Assembly (NCBI GenBank): GCA_033782935.1
Contig: JAWQEG010000501.1
Location: 565,501 to 629,500 of the forward strand
From: Petrolisthes cinctipes
Taxonomy: Eukaryota; Arthropoda; Malacostraca; Decapoda; Porcellanidae
Direction: 5' to 3'
DNA: 64,000 nucleotides
Under the pieces are notes generated by a model. The model was not told the DNA's origin and searched no databases. It saw only the letters and a list, made by a program, of their open reading frames with translations. Below are positions 1 to 11,499 of this stretch, piece after piece. Within the stretch, counting starts at the first letter, position 1, and each line of letters starts with the position of its first letter. The translations under genes and the position numbers were made by a program.

Positions 1-855
1 TCATTCTCCTTTTTATCAAGGATTTTCATGGCTGCACTACTTCCCCTATCCACTCTCATACCGACAATAATTTTGCTCCACACTACTCCTGCCACTCCTC
101 TCCACATCACGTAATGAGTGCCTCCAAGATACAATTTCTTCACCTTTTCAATTCAATCTCATCTTCCAAATAACTCTCCAATCTTATTTAATGACATGCG
201 TCTTAATCTTTCCTCTTCTCTTTATATCCTTGGAGTCTCTTATTGTTACAACCTGTCTTGCAGAGTACATGTTACCACCCTTGCTAAAAGTGCCTCAAAG
301 GGGTTGGGTTTGCTGGAGAGTTTTTGTGAATATTTCACCTTTACACAGTTACTGTTTTTGTATTGGGGTCCCCTCCGCCCTTGGATAGAGTACAGCTGAC
401 ATGTGTGTGGTGGTTCAACCTTTACATCGCTCCTTGCCAGGGTAAAATCAAAGGCCTTTCGTCTCATCAACTTTCCCCCTCTTGCGATGCACTACAACTA
501 CTCTTACCACAATGTTGCATCTCTCTCTCTCTATTGGAGATTACTGTTCTGAACTTTCTCAATGTATGCTTCCTACCCGCAGGTGAGCATGCAACACTAG
601 CCAATCTTCTCAGTCTCATTTCTTTTTTGCCTAGCTCCCAAATGAATACATTCATATTATAAATTTTGACTCGCCAAGGTGTAACCTTCACTCCAGTATT
701 ATAATACAGACAACAGAATATAAATAAGGTTATAGTAAGTAATAGGATAGTTTTTAATAACAATAATATTAAGATTAAGGATTGGTTTCCTTGATGTTAA
801 TGTCTCCTTCTAACTAATGTACATGTTTTCAGAGACACTAATGATAACATTAGTT
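1..855. other. Non-coding, no gene recognised
   Basis: No ORF here has recognisable protein character. A stretch around 570-640, with agcatgcaacac at 587-598, resembles 36775-36850, so part of it is probably a dispersed repeat. If the astacin gene at 862-1045 continues downstream, this is intron; no catalytic exon with the HExxHxxGxxH signature was found in it on the minus strand. Confidence 0.4.
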
Positions 856-861
856 ACTTAC

Positions 862-1045
862 TGTCACCGAAGGTATAAGGTACCAAAGGCAATCCATCAC
901 TCCCATCTCGCCAGCGGTAATAGGGATGGGCTATGCCTTTCCTCTCATTCAGGGAGCGTCTTTGGGTGGGGGTAAGCAAGATGTCTCCTTCGAAGAGCCT
1001 TTCTCCTTCCACCTCATCCGGATTGGTATCCAGAAAGTCTGGATG
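862..1045 (-). CDS. Astacin-family metalloprotease, propeptide/mature-junction exon
   Basis: An internal exon of 184 bp, read on the minus strand. Seen: a polypyrimidine tract and cag acceptor immediately upstream (1046-1060) and a GTAAGT donor downstream (856-861), with 61 open codons between, entering at phase 0 and leaving at phase 1. The peptide contains NPDEVEGERLFEGDILLTP, then a YYRW tryptophan motif and GLPLVPYTFGD. Known: astacins (secreted or membrane zinc proteases, M12A) have a propeptide with an FEGD motif, whose Asp caps the catalytic zinc, followed by a mature N-terminus of the W-x-G-x-[VI]-PY type. This exon covers exactly that boundary. The zinc-binding exon HExxHxxGxxH is not in the window and would lie to the left. 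Inferred role: secreted protease held inactive by its Asp switch. It may be a live gene or an old exon copy; no frameshift is visible. Confidence 0.75.
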
Positions 1046-1198
1046 CTGAGGAAAGAAATAACGTATTATGTTCCTTTGACATCTAGAGGCCTAGGTATTT
1101 GTTGAAAGTTTGAAATCTTGCAAAGTTACAACGCTTAAGCACTTCGCAGCGGGCATTATCTATCGCGACAACTCGTTTCTTGAGGGCCAATTTCCGCA

Positions 1199-1987
1199 CT
1201 TGCGGTCACTATGTAAACAACACATTTGACGGCTAATAGCTTGTAAACAACTCACGCTACATAAATAAATGATACAGGATATTGAAGTACAAAACCTTAG
1301 CGGTCTCCTGATGTACTTGTTAACACTAAAGTGACATCTGTAGGATGGGTAGCCACCTCACAATGTCATCAACTCAAAATTCACTTTTACACTATTTACA
1401 CTATATTTACATATCTAAGTACATTTTCACACTCTAATTTCGTTATAAAACATGTCAGAATAAAATTTTTCATCACAACAATATGAAATATAATGTCACT
1501 GTCGTTTTTCCGTACATATATGGTAATTTCAGGAAAAGAGGAGTGAAGAAAATATGTCCTTCTACCCTCACTGTACTGGCCCCCCCCTTTCCATCCTCAA
1601 ATCCCTCCTTACTTCTCCCTCCCACTAGTGAATGGTTCGAGCGAGCGGAGCTCACTACTAGTGTTTCGGGGTTAATATCTCGGCCAACGTTGACAACACT
1701 GGGTGGGCCTCGCGGGAGTGTGGCCAGCTGAGTGTGAGGAGAATAAAGCTTCGAATCGCCTGGTATTGTTCATTTCCCCACCCAGTACACCTATAGAAGC
1801 TGAGTTTGAATGCAAGGTATGTGTGGTGCCTGCCGTTCGTCTCTGGTCAGGGATTACGTATCACGAGTGTACATCAGACAACTGCTAAAGGTTGGTACTT
1901 CAATATCCTGTATCATTTATCCATGTTACGTGAGTAGTTTACATTCTATTAGCCGTCAAATGTGTTGTTTACATAGTGAGCGTGAGT
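1199..1987. repeat. Inverted-repeat element (arms about 130 bp)
   Basis: The left arm (1199-1330) is repeated in reverse complement at 1860-1987. The shared core includes cactatgtaaacaacacatt and gatacaggatattgaagta. The 530-bp spacer holds a copy of another dispersed repeat (1616-1731). It looks like a foldback or non-autonomous DNA transposon inside the intron of the astacin-like gene. No transposase sequence is seen. Confidence 0.6.
1616..1731 (+). repeat. Dispersed repeat R1, uninterrupted copy
   Basis: About 115 bp running from ctccctcccactagtgaatg to gagtgtggccagctg. Related copies occur at 5079-5121 plus 6087-6156 (split by an insertion) and at 23205-23280. It serves as the empty-site reference for the element at 5122-6086. 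Confidence 0.6.
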
Positions 1988-2021
1988 GCAGAAGAAAGTC
2001 CTGCAATACAGAGCTGGCACG

Positions 2022-3448
2022 CAGTCTCGCTCCAACATTGGTGGAGTGTGAACGTTCTCTTGGCGCTCTGCCTGCATTGTTGTTTGTGTGTTGTTGTTTC
2101 TGTGGTGTTTTTGGTGTTGTTTGTCTGTTGTGATTCTGTGTTCTGTTTTGTTGTTGTTCTGTTTGTGTGTGTGTGTGTCCTTGGCTGATTGTGTGTTTAG
2201 TTGTTTGCTTCCCATCTAGGCCTTGCCTGGCCTGATGGAGAGCGTGGATTCCTGCTTGGAGGCCGACTTGGCCATGTCGGACGAGGAGTCTCCAATTGAG
2301 GATCACTAGCCTGATCTGCCCTCTCGCAACCCTCCCCCCCTCTCCTCGGTCACTCCGCAGCTTAAGTTGCAGCCGTCCACCTCCTCAACCTCTACCAAGC
2401 GACCCATTGATGCCACGTCTGACTCCTCGCAGGATTCCGATGGTGTAGACTGTTTCCCTCCGGCTGCCAAGACTGCCAAGGGTGCTTCAGCTGTGCACGA
2501 CGTACAGTACCTTCTCTGCCTCACACTGGTGTTTCTTCTTTGTATACCAACTCCTTGCCCTCGTCTAACCTTCCTGCTTTTGCCCCAAGAGATGACTATG
2601 TCAAGCTCTCCTTCCCTGGTAATCCATCTACGGACACAAAGCTGTGTTGGTTGTCTGATGTCAACAGGACTTTCAAACTCCAGCGTGAACTGGCTGAAGT
2701 CAAGATGGCTGCTGTCACCTCCTAGTTTGTCTACATTTCTAGGAAGCGTCAGGACATCATTGATAGAGTCAAGGCTGGTGAATTTTTGTTTCTGCCTCTC
2801 ATTCTTCAAGACTCACCCGAGAGGCCTCGTAAGTTCCTCAGCTACATCCTTACCCGTTTTCCTATTGATGTTGACCCGAAACTTGCCAAGGGATACCCTG
2901 ATGTGTACTCTGCACGTCGTTTTCTCCAAGATGGTTCCCCATTCCATTAGCCGAATTGTTGTTGTCTGGAGTCTAGGCTCGTGCCTCTACTATTGCGCCG
3001 CTTCCACCACCGCCATCATCACCTCCCCAGTCTGCTCCTCCCACCAACCCTGCCTTGCCTGGCCAGAAGAATCTACACCAGCCAGTCTACCCATCCACAT
3101 ACAAGATGCACTCGGTTCCCTTGCTGCTGTCCATCGGCTACGTCTAATGTCTGCTCTGTTGCAAGGTGATGACGATGATGCAGAGCAGATAACTGAGGAG
3201 GAATGGCGCCGTTCTCTCTCTCGGGGTAGAGCTTCTTCCCCTGGTGATGATGGTATTACCTACGATAGTCAGGGCCTCATGGTTTGGAGGCACAATGTAG
3301 TCTCTGTTCGTTTGAGGCTTGGCTACCAGCCACCATGACAGGTTGCTGGGATGCAGGGTGAGCCTCCCTTCACTGAGTGTCGCTTGCGTCGAGTGCCTCG
3401 TGCTAACACTATAGAGCACTATTGCCTGGCCTGACCCACTGTCCGACA
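2022..3448 (+). pseudogene. Internally deleted copy of the RNase H-bearing LINE (dead)
   Basis: Same family as the large LINE at 44595-55262, in the opposite orientation. Seen in order: the 5' end cagtctcgctccaacattgg and GT-rich leader (2022-2230); the ORF1 start CTGATGGAGAGCG with a Trp-to-stop change at 2307-2309 and another stop near 2723; a jump within ORF1 near 2970; a jump from ORF1 into the RT N-terminus (SLPIHIQDAL, about 3080); a jump from GDDGITY into the RNase H C-terminal region (GLMV-R-RHNVV, about 3270). It ends in the C-terminal cysteine motif at about 3440 without the normal 3' UTR. At least three internal deletions and several frameshifts make it non-coding. The 323-residue reading frame across it is a chimera of pieces in different original frames. 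Confidence 0.85.
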
Positions 3449-3690
3449 CTTTTTTTTTTTAAACTTCATTGATTTTGGTAACTATGGTATTGTTGAATTA
3501 TTCCACACGAAACAGTATATTCACAACTGAACAACAAGTGTTGCTATATAGCTCTGAACTCATCTAGTCTGTATATGTAAGAAAGTGGACGACGTCAGTC
3601 GTAAAAGACGCTTTAAAAGCGGAAGAAAGAAGGATAATGAGATGACAAGTGAAACAGAAGACACAACGGAAAAAGAATTAGTGTTCTAGA
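3446..3690 (+). repeat. Dispersed repeat B, copy 1
   Basis: About 240 bp, including cacacgaaacagtata and gaaacagaagacacaacgga, shared with 14274-14480. It begins directly at the broken end of the deleted LINE copy. It has no coding capacity. Confidence 0.6.
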
Positions 3691-4246
3691 GATTATAACG
3701 AGTTCTTTCTTGATACCAAGATTGAAATAGGCTAATTAAGAGTAATCAGAATATCGGAAGGCTGCTATCATGCGAGGGATAAAGCGAGCCTTGATATTTA
3801 ACTCTACGTAAATAACTATTTGATTAAGGGGATATGGAAGTGTGTGTTAGTGATGTCAGCACTTGCCACAAGCAATATGAAGTCATTCACATATCCTTCA
3901 TTTAATAAAGAGCATTCTAGTTCATGATTCGTATGTAGCTATTGTGTAAGTATTTAACAGCGTTTACTGCATACGTACGAGTAGGTTTACAATAATATTA
4001 CTTCGGTTGTTTTTGTTTTACACCATAATATTTAAATGATTATATAGCATTTAATCATGTTAATTATTGATACAAAATGTCAAAATTTAAATGATTGATA
4101 ACCGGGTATATTACCCTACTTTTGTTAAAGATTCCACTGATCTCTCACCTCCTCAAGAACCATTTCTCACCTCCTCAAGAACCATTTCTCACCTCCTCGT
4201 GTACAGACACCACCTACCCTTCTCAACTTCCTCACTCCCCGCTCCT
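3691..4246. repeat. Non-coding; contains dispersed repeat C, copy 1 (about 3937-4190)
   Basis: The segment from about 3937 resembles 22870-23100 in the same orientation, sharing gcatttaatcatgttaat and a ctctcacctc segment. The copies differ by many small indels, so the repeat is old. At 4140-4200 a short unit (caccatttctcacctcctc-like) is repeated about three times. No gene is seen. Confidence 0.5.
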
Positions 4247-4250
4247 TTAG

Positions 4251-5074
4251 CTAGGTTTACACATACACGAATAAGCTCCAGACGCCGCTACGAAATGCAA
4301 AAACTTGAATGAAATCCTTATTTGGGTGTTTCCACGGCCATTCAGGTGCTTCGCCGACAGTTCGTGTTGCGCGACGAAAAGTTGGTGGACATCAGAACGT
4401 TTCCTGACAGATGCCGAATAAAAAAAAGTCGTAGAGGAACCACAGGTACACCTACAACTCGTCTGCGGCCTTCCCCCGGCATTTAGTTGCACTGTCGGCA
4501 AAAAAAGAAATTGCGATACATCGGCGACCTCTCTGCGACCATGGAAACACCACGGAAGCATCGCCGGGGAACTGACGTTGTATCTTAGGACATACAAATT
4601 CATAAACATTTAAAAAATGTATATAGCTTATTGTCATGGGTGTTACTGGGATACATAGGGGATAGACTGTCGCCCAGGTGCTACCCCGGCAAATCTAACA
4701 TGATGCTCTAATGTGAGGTCCTTGATCATGAGTAAAATGCTATAGTTTGGGCTTATTACGTTAAAATTTTCTGTGGAGCGCACCTTGTCCTTCCGCAGAT
4801 AAACCCCCGGTAACCACGGGTACAACGGTGTGTGCCACCTGCGAATAAAAACATTATAATGACCGTTACAAATTAGTTGTTTCAGCACCGCCGGTGAATC
4901 TGGGGGCTTCCCTGGAACATTCATGATACACCGCAGATCCACCACAGTACCAACCGCTGAAAGTCGTAGCAGCAGATAAAAATCTGAAATTCGGGTCCAG
5001 GTCAACGATTTTTTACAGTTCGCTTATTCGTGACGTCTTCGGGAACTTATTTGCTTATGTATAAACTGGGCTTT
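4251..5074. mobile_element. MITE-like element with short TIRs, copy 1
   Basis: The left end (4251) reads ctaggtttacacatacacg then aataagctcc. The right end (to 5074), in reverse complement, reads agtttatacataagc then aaataagttccc. The same termini recur on the neighbouring element (5122-6086). The interior has motifs such as gcgacgaaaagttgg but no transposase ORF. The target duplication is not resolved by eye. Confidence 0.55.
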
Positions 5075-5121
5075 ATCTCTCCCTCCCACAATGAATGACT
5101 CGAGCAGAGAGCTCGCTACTG

Positions 5122-6086
5122 AAGCTCAGTTACACATGTGCGAATAAGCTCCCGATGCTGTCACGAAATGTTAAAAGTCAGGGACCTGGCAGCAGAATTT
5201 TAGATTTTTATCAATTGCTGTGACCTACCGCGGGTGCATCGTTGGTTCATCTGTGGTTAATCTGCAGTATAATACAAATGATCGAGGGAAGCCCGGGGAT
5301 TCACCGTTGGCTCTTGGACGACTAATTTGTAACGGTCATTTTACCCTTTTTTTTTCCGGCGGTGTTTCTGCAGGAGGCCACGGGTGTACCTGGGCATGCT
5401 CGGCGATGCACCCCTCGGCAGGCCGTAGGAAGGTCCCTGGTGTCCTTGGGGTACACCAGCATAGCACCTGAGGTGTATGACTCATCGAGTCAATCTGTCA
5501 GATCAGTTGGGGATGTGCCACCGCTGCCCCCCTGGTAGGCCGTAGGAAGGTCTCCGGTGTCCCTGGGGTACACCGGCGGTCCATACCATCACTCAAAAAA
5601 TTACCAGGGATGCTCCAACACCTTGCCACAGGTAAACCGACAGCACCTCTATGACTTACTAGCGACTTATCACCGTACCACCCCAGACATAAAAATATAA
5701 ATTTTTTTTACAATGTATATGAATGTTTATATCGCCGGTACATCCCGGACACACCGGTGATTCACTGGCGTTGCATCCTTGGTGTTTCCCAAGGTCGCGG
5801 AAGTTTCACAACGGTTATCTTGCCAGCGGTGAACAAGAATGTCGGGGGCAGGTCGGGGGCAAGTTGCAGGTGTACCTACAGTGTACCTGCGACTTATTTT
5901 TAATTGGGTTGCGCCACGAAAAGTTGGGAGGGGCGCCAACTTTTCGTGGAGCGACCCGAACTGCCGGCGAACCACCCGAATCGCCGCCGAACTACCCGAA
6001 TAAGGACCCTAATAAGCCATTTTTCCAAAATTTCCGTTAATCGGGATGGCGTCGGGAGCTTATTCGCGCATGTGTAAACTGGGCTT
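5122..6086. mobile_element. MITE-like element with short TIRs, copy 2, inserted in repeat R1
   Basis: TIRs: left aagctcagttacacatgtgc followed by gaataagctcccga; right, in reverse complement, aagcccagtttacacatgcg followed by cgaataagctcccga. It splits dispersed repeat R1: the R1 left half ends at about 5121 and the right half resumes at 6087. The uninterrupted copy at 1616-1731 shows the empty site. The interior has a 38-bp unit (ggccgtaggaaggtc...gtacacc) at 5422-5460 and again at 5538-5577, and complementary accaacttttcgtgg-like motifs near the right end. It has no ORF of recognisable function. Confidence 0.6.
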
Positions 6087-6156
6087 AATGTTTCAGGATG
6101 ACTATCTCGGTCAACGTTGACAACGCTGGGTGGACCTTGCAGGAGTGCGGCCAGCT
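6087..6156 (+). repeat. Dispersed repeat R1, right half of split copy
   Basis: atgactatctcggtcaacgt followed by tgacaacgctgggtgg matches 1662-1731. The left half is at 5079-5121. Confidence 0.6.
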
Positions 6157-6635
6157 GTACCAAGTTAACAATGTTGACCAATTTTTAGCACCTTGGGTTC
6201 AACAGTTTTTATCCAGACTTACACAAATGGAACATGTTAGTATAGATATACTTCTATATGTTGTACTGTTAATCATTATAATATGTATTGTACACATATA
6301 CCACATCTATACTACGTATGGAATCATTGCAATAGTTAAACAATTGAATATATACTATGAAGACCAAGAATAAAATGCTTGTCTGTACAGTAATTTGAGC
6401 TTCGTAAAGTATTTGAATGCATACATTGAGCTTCGGAATGTTATTCAAACGATTATGTTATGAATATTCTTACAAAATATAAACTTCCCTGTAGCATTAA
6501 TTTAACCGGCAGAATACAACACATATAATGCGTCTTTAAAAATTCTTTCAATATGCTTTACCATAAATGCAGAGTGGAAAACAAAGATCATATTTTGCGA
6601 TTAAAAAATATAACGACAAAACTCTGACCACTTAC
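6157..6635. other. Non-coding, AT-rich
   Basis: No gene, repeat or conserved motif recognised. It is probably intron of the minus-strand astacin-like gene. Confidence 0.4.
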
Positions 6636-6671
6636 GATCTGCAGTTTCTCGAGGTCAGCATCGTTAACATT
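6636..6671 (-). CDS. Candidate 36-bp exon, astacin-like propeptide
   Basis: Minus strand. Seen: a good acceptor (ttattattattttcag, 6672 upward) and a GTAAGTGG donor (6628-6635) enclose exactly 12 codons, NVNDADLEKLQI. Leaving at phase 0, it would join in frame to the exon at 862-1045. Short acidic segments are common in astacin propeptides, but there is no diagnostic motif here. The call depends on splice signals, phase and strand. It could be a chance pairing of splice-like sites. Confidence 0.4.
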
Positions 6672-6971
6672 CTGAAAATAATAATAAGATGAATCAGTAT
6701 AGATAGACGTATGGTGTTTGATACTTATCATTAAAAGCTGCTTATGATATCAATTGTACTAACGGCACATTATACTCATCTTTACCTGTCGTCTCATTGT
6801 ATTGCACATGTGTCAACAGTGTGGTAGTATTTGCCTTCCTAGAACCTACTTGTACACTCTGGTTTATAGACAAAAAATAATGAAGAGCGCTATTAATTTT
6901 ATTTAGTTAAAAACAATATAATTAGCAAGAGTCAATAATTATATGTATGTAAAAATATTAATAGAGGCTCC

Positions 6972-7014
6972 GCTTGTTGTGTCTGTGATACATCCTGAGG
7001 CTTGTAGGTTACAT

Positions 7015-7105
<91 letters not shown>

Positions 7106-7225
7106 CCTTCGAGGGTGAAGGATGGTAGTCGCCGAGCATCATGTACCGGTTATTCTCCATATATATTCAATATCTATTTCCCATGTAACCTACATCACTC
7201 AGGATGTATCACAGACACAACAAGC
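6972..7225. repeat. Inverted-repeat element with (TA)n core
   Basis: The left arm 6972-7018 (gcttgttgtgtctgtgatac to acatggga) is matched in reverse complement by 7179-7225. The loop contains a pure TA run (about 7018-7100) and a short unique segment. It looks like a foldback MITE with an expanded TA microsatellite. Confidence 0.65.
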
Positions 7226-8135
7226 TTGACTCATCAGAACAGGTTCTGTTCGTGAGAGCTGCACCTTGGGAACATAAATACCAGTCAACATCATGCATCA
7301 ACGTCACAAGTGGGTCACTAGGCCCTCACAGGAAGTATTATACTGGATATAGATTCACTCTCTAACTAGCCATCCTCTAGTTAAGACTCTTTAGTTCTAC
7401 TCGCTGTACTATAAAACTTGGTCCCTTCAATAAACTGTCTCAAATTAACTGTGTTCAATATAGATGTTTATACTTTGCTACTAACTCAAGCCTTAACTCC
7501 GAAGAGAACAAAGACCTACAGCCACCATAAATCAACTCTACCACGTTACCACAGCATCGTATCCTTTAGGTATCTTCAACCTCAACACGACACCCAATAA
7601 TATCAGGGCCTCACAAGAGTCACGGGCTACTGACAGCCTACAGTCCTGAGGTTGAGGGAAAAAAAAAATCTGAATTTATTAATGTCTATGATTACATAAA
7701 AAATACATTACCAATTTCGGTTACTAAGGGTAGAAATTAATATTTGAAGCCTTAAAACAAATCAAATGATCTTTTGCCTGAATATAATGTTATTTATCAC
7801 TAAACTTTCCTGGCAACTCATTGACCAATCATCTCCGTCGTTATATGTTAACTTCTCTTCCTTCACTTCACCAACGTGCAGGGTAGGGTATAGAGGAGCC
7901 CAGGGGGATAAAGAAACTCCCGTCCGCAACTGTACCTCTACTCTCACTCCCTCATAACAACCATAACAACAAATAATAACATCAACAGACTATAAACGAT
8001 GTTGAGACTTCAACAACCAAACGAAGGACATCAATATTAAATATACCAAATGGTACAAAAGAAGACCAGAATAGGCTACCCTTCTCGTACTGACTAAGAG
8101 TGTCAGGGGAGTAGGAAGTGTGCAAGCAAAGAGTG
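7226..8135. other. Non-coding, no recognised gene
   Basis: No protein-like ORF on either strand. On the minus strand a short ATG frame encodes MLLFVVMVVMR and stops at a GTGAGA donor-like site near 7945-7985. This would fit a signal-peptide exon downstream of the putative promoter at 8140-8173, but its exit phase does not fit the 36-bp exon directly, so it is not annotated as coding. Confidence 0.3.
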
Positions 8136-8139
8136 AGTA

Positions 8140-8173
8140 GTGAGCCGGCAACTGACCCCGTCCTGCTTATATA
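8140..8173 (-). promoter_or_regulatory. Possible TATA-box promoter (minus strand)
   Basis: A TATATAAG motif (8166-8173, read on the minus strand) is followed about 20-30 nt downstream by initiator-like TCAGTT (8150-8155) and TCACT sequences. It lies upstream of the minus-strand astacin-like exons. Chance occurrence in AT-rich DNA is possible. Confidence 0.3.
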
Positions 8174-8543
8174 ATTGAGGAGGGTTGGCACAACTCATCA
8201 ACTTCCAGGACTACATCAGTCAATAACTCATTAACAAACAAAACATACCACCAACCTAACTAGGGTACACCCCACAACCAATATAACGTAGGAAGGCATT
8301 AGAAACACAAATGAAGCGATGGTGTGTTAAATACAGTAAAACTAATAATATATTACGAGCTGGCATGAAGCCTCTCTCACCAAGGTACTGTTCAAAGATA
8401 CACACTATCGCGTAATAACACACGCTCCAGATATGGCTCACACACACTCATATCCTGCAACAGCAGTAAGGTGTAGGTGTCATATACATACATGAGCACT
8501 CCGCCACAGTGCCTATTGCGGTGCTTGTAGTGCATCGTTCGTA

Positions 8544-8718
8544 CACTCACAATCCAAAATATGTATCCAGGCTTGCTTCGAATAGACTGATCGAGTAATA
8601 TTAAGAGAGCTCAAGCAAATAAATTATGAAATAGGATAAGGGTTGTAATAGGTTCGCTAGTATGTTAACTGATTAGAAACATCAACAAAACCTGCATACT
8701 AATTTTGGATTGCGAGTG
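8544..8718. mobile_element. MITE family A, copy 1 (Tc1/mariner type)
   Basis: 175 bp between TA dinucleotides (8542-8543 and 8719-8720). The termini are cactcacaatccaaaatatg and its complement ...ttggattgcgagtg. It is the same family as 27695-27861 and 29313-29479. It is too short to encode a transposase; TA duplication and this size are typical of Tc1/mariner-mobilised MITEs. Confidence 0.85.
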
Positions 8719-9340
8719 TACAGTACATCTAGCTGGTTTCGGAGAAGCCTATAAAATCAAATATTATATTACTAATGCCCAAGATTTGGTCTAGAAATTC
8801 CTGTAGGTTAGACGAGATGCTAGCATTATTCATCGTTAAGATGGTAAACATGCAATTATTAGTGTCCGAGAAATCTGAATTATTTCCGAATTACACATGT
8901 GCGAGATATCTAATTATCACTGTGATATACGTTCTTATGGTCAAATTTCCGTAAATTTGATATAGGTCTTACCTTGCGGAACTTCCGTTAGTCTGCTAAG
9001 GTTCTGTCCAGGTAGTCTACCACGGTCCAGATTAGGTTAGGTTAGGTCAGGTCTGTCTAATTGTGCTCGTTAAAAATGGCCAAAACATGATATTTGCACA
9101 GTAAATGGATGTTAAAATCGACCGAATCACATGAAAAACTATAGGAAAAACTATATTTTGACTGAATATCTCGCACATGTGTAACTCAGGAATTTAGCCG
9201 AGAAATCATCATACATAGTTACATATTCAGAATGAGGAACTCTTAACTCCCTTACATTACTGAGAAACGAGTCAACTCCTGTGTCATCATATTTATCAAA
9301 TTGGTAATCAATTGGGTCAAAATTTAAAAGATAATGTAGA
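8719..9340. other. Non-coding; short telomere-like TTAGG run
   Basis: No gene recognised. Three consecutive TTAGG units (the arthropod telomere repeat) lie at 9032-9046. The phrase cgcacatgtg(taa) flanks the segment in both orientations (near 8895 and 9170), suggesting another decayed inverted-repeat element. Confidence 0.35.
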
Positions 9341-10303
9341 GGCGTCTTCTATTTATGCCAGACCAACACTGGTCAGGCAACCCGGTTGCTCGAATCGTCG
9401 ATTTCGCATGTTCTATTTACACCAGGCAACCCTGGTCACCCCAACCCGGGTTGGTCGGAGGGCAACCCGGAGCAACCCATCTCGATAGCAGGGTTACGTG
9501 GCGGTATCTGGCAACTTTTATGGGTTGCTCATCAGCTGATCCTACATAAACAATAACTGGTAAGGCCTCTTACAAAAATATATATGACATTTTAGCATAA
9601 TATGAGACGCAGTCTTCAAAATACATAAAGGAAGTGTGATTTTGAAGTGGCATGAGTACCCTAATCAGTAGCATTTGAGGGAAATGTCTATTATTTTGTA
9701 CAACCAGTCACGGCCAACTCAGGATGGTGCTGGACTGAAGAAGAGTTCTTCCTCCTCCTGTGACTGCAGTTTTTCCTCGCTAATATCAGCCTGACACGTT
9801 ATAAAAATTGTTAATTGAAATACTGGACACCAAAGTGTGGATAGAGTAACCAGGAAATATTATTGAAGTATGTGCCGCTTTTTTATATCTCTGATTTGTA
9901 TTCCATTATTTTTATGATGTAATTAATGGGCATCAGTGCATTTTGACCATGCTTGACCCTCTAACTTAATATAAAAGGCTCCACACACTGTTGTTTGTCC
10001 AAGTCAAGTCCCAGTAGTCTGTCTTTGTAAGATCTTGGTAATTTACCCAGGTTAGGTCCCAGTAATTTGGTCAAGTCCAGTTCAGCTAGCTTGGGTTAGG
10101 TCTGGCTGATTCAAGAACTTTTCTTAGGGATTGTTTACCAATATTACCCATCAAACTTCAAACCTTAAGTAGAACCTGGGATTATTTAAATGTCCAAAAT
10201 AGTTTCGGTAAAATTATATTTTCCATATCTGTTGCTCTACTTAAAGTAGTACTTTTGAGGTGTTTCTGTGTTAAATTTTTAAAACCCTATTTATTACCCA
10301 CAG

Positions 10304-10792
10304 GGTAGTTCTTATGAAGCTGGTTCCAGCCACAATAGCTATGCTGCAATAGGAACATGTGTGTTGGAACCAGCATATAAAAAACCTGATTTAGACCCTG
10401 ATGACCCTGGTGTGCCATTACCTCTCGTACCATCACCTGCTGTACCATCATTAGTGAATATACAGCCACCTACAACAGCTCCAATTCCCCCAACAACAGA
10501 AGCAAGTGCTGCCGCTGGTACTTCACAACAAGGGGCTGTGCCATCAACTGTGGGTCACAGGGGAAGGTTAACTTCCACCATCCTATAATACTGAAGTGAG
10601 AAATCTACTCACTCAAGATGTAGACCTACTTAAAGAAAATATTCAAATGGTCAAAGGTAGTGAAGCCAGCAGGCAGACCATAGGAAGGAACTTATAAAAG
10701 AACTGCGAAGATTTAATGAAAATTATGAAAAATTTAATACACGATTAAGATCAAAGCAGACAATGAGGCAACATGAGTCTGACACTGAATAA
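10304..10792 (+). pseudogene. 3' exon remnant, Pro-rich then coiled-coil protein (Myb/SANT-like?)
   Basis: It starts after a tttattacccacag acceptor. The frame runs through a proline-rich acidic stretch (KPDLDPDDPGVPLPLVPSP, then APIPPTTEAS) and, after frameshifts near 10585 and 10690, through a Lys/Glu/Arg-rich helical C-terminus (LLKENIQMVKGSEA, then KELIKELRRFNENYEKFN) ending at a TAA that overlaps an AATAAA signal. Harbinger elements encode a Myb/SANT-like DNA-binding partner with a similar low-complexity and coiled-coil tail. The SANT domain itself is not visible, so the function is tentative. Confidence 0.4.
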
Positions 10793-11499
10793 AGAAATAT
10801 CATCCTTGATGTACTCATGCAATATGTAAATATACTAGTTTATTCTGAATGGCCCTAGTTTGTGTTGTATTTTATGTACTGTACTGGTTTATACTGGCCT
10901 TAGTTGCTGGTTTATTGTCACAAGAGAATACTGTATCTAGAATTTTATGTTGTATAGTGTGTGTTGGACTGGAGTTGGGAACCTGGTAAACCTAATCATA
11001 GTATATTTGTCTAGAGATCAGATGTTAAGGCAGGGGATATCCTTTTCAACAAACCCCCATTCTCTTAGTAATTTATTATTTGTTCAGGGTCTTTTTATTT
11101 TTAAAGCGATTTCATTTTCTTTTCTCGTAACTTCTAGAAGTTATAAATGGATTTTGTTATTTTCTAATTTTCCTTTAAATAACCGGTTTCCTGTTATGCT
11201 TTCCCTATCTACCCTGAACTCCATTTACCATTTGGCTTCCCAGTCCCAGAGATTAAAATATACACATAATAATAATAACAATCATGTATTCAATTTTAAC
11301 CTACTTACAGAACCATGTTTGCCATAAATGAAAGCAACAGTTAAACCTAAATAATTATTTACAGAAGTATATTCACTATTGATTGGGTTATTAATCATAC
11401 TTGTAGGCATGCTCAAGTTTTTTTTATTGACTTTAGTATGAAAAAATACAAGTTTCTCCAATTTGTCAGGAATGATTACTGTACTATTTCAGCAACAAA

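Noticed and set aside
2367..3338. 323-residue open frame on the plus strand
   Set aside because: It runs over the deleted LINE copy, mixing fragments of ORF1, RT and RNase H regions in shifting original frames. It is not a gene.
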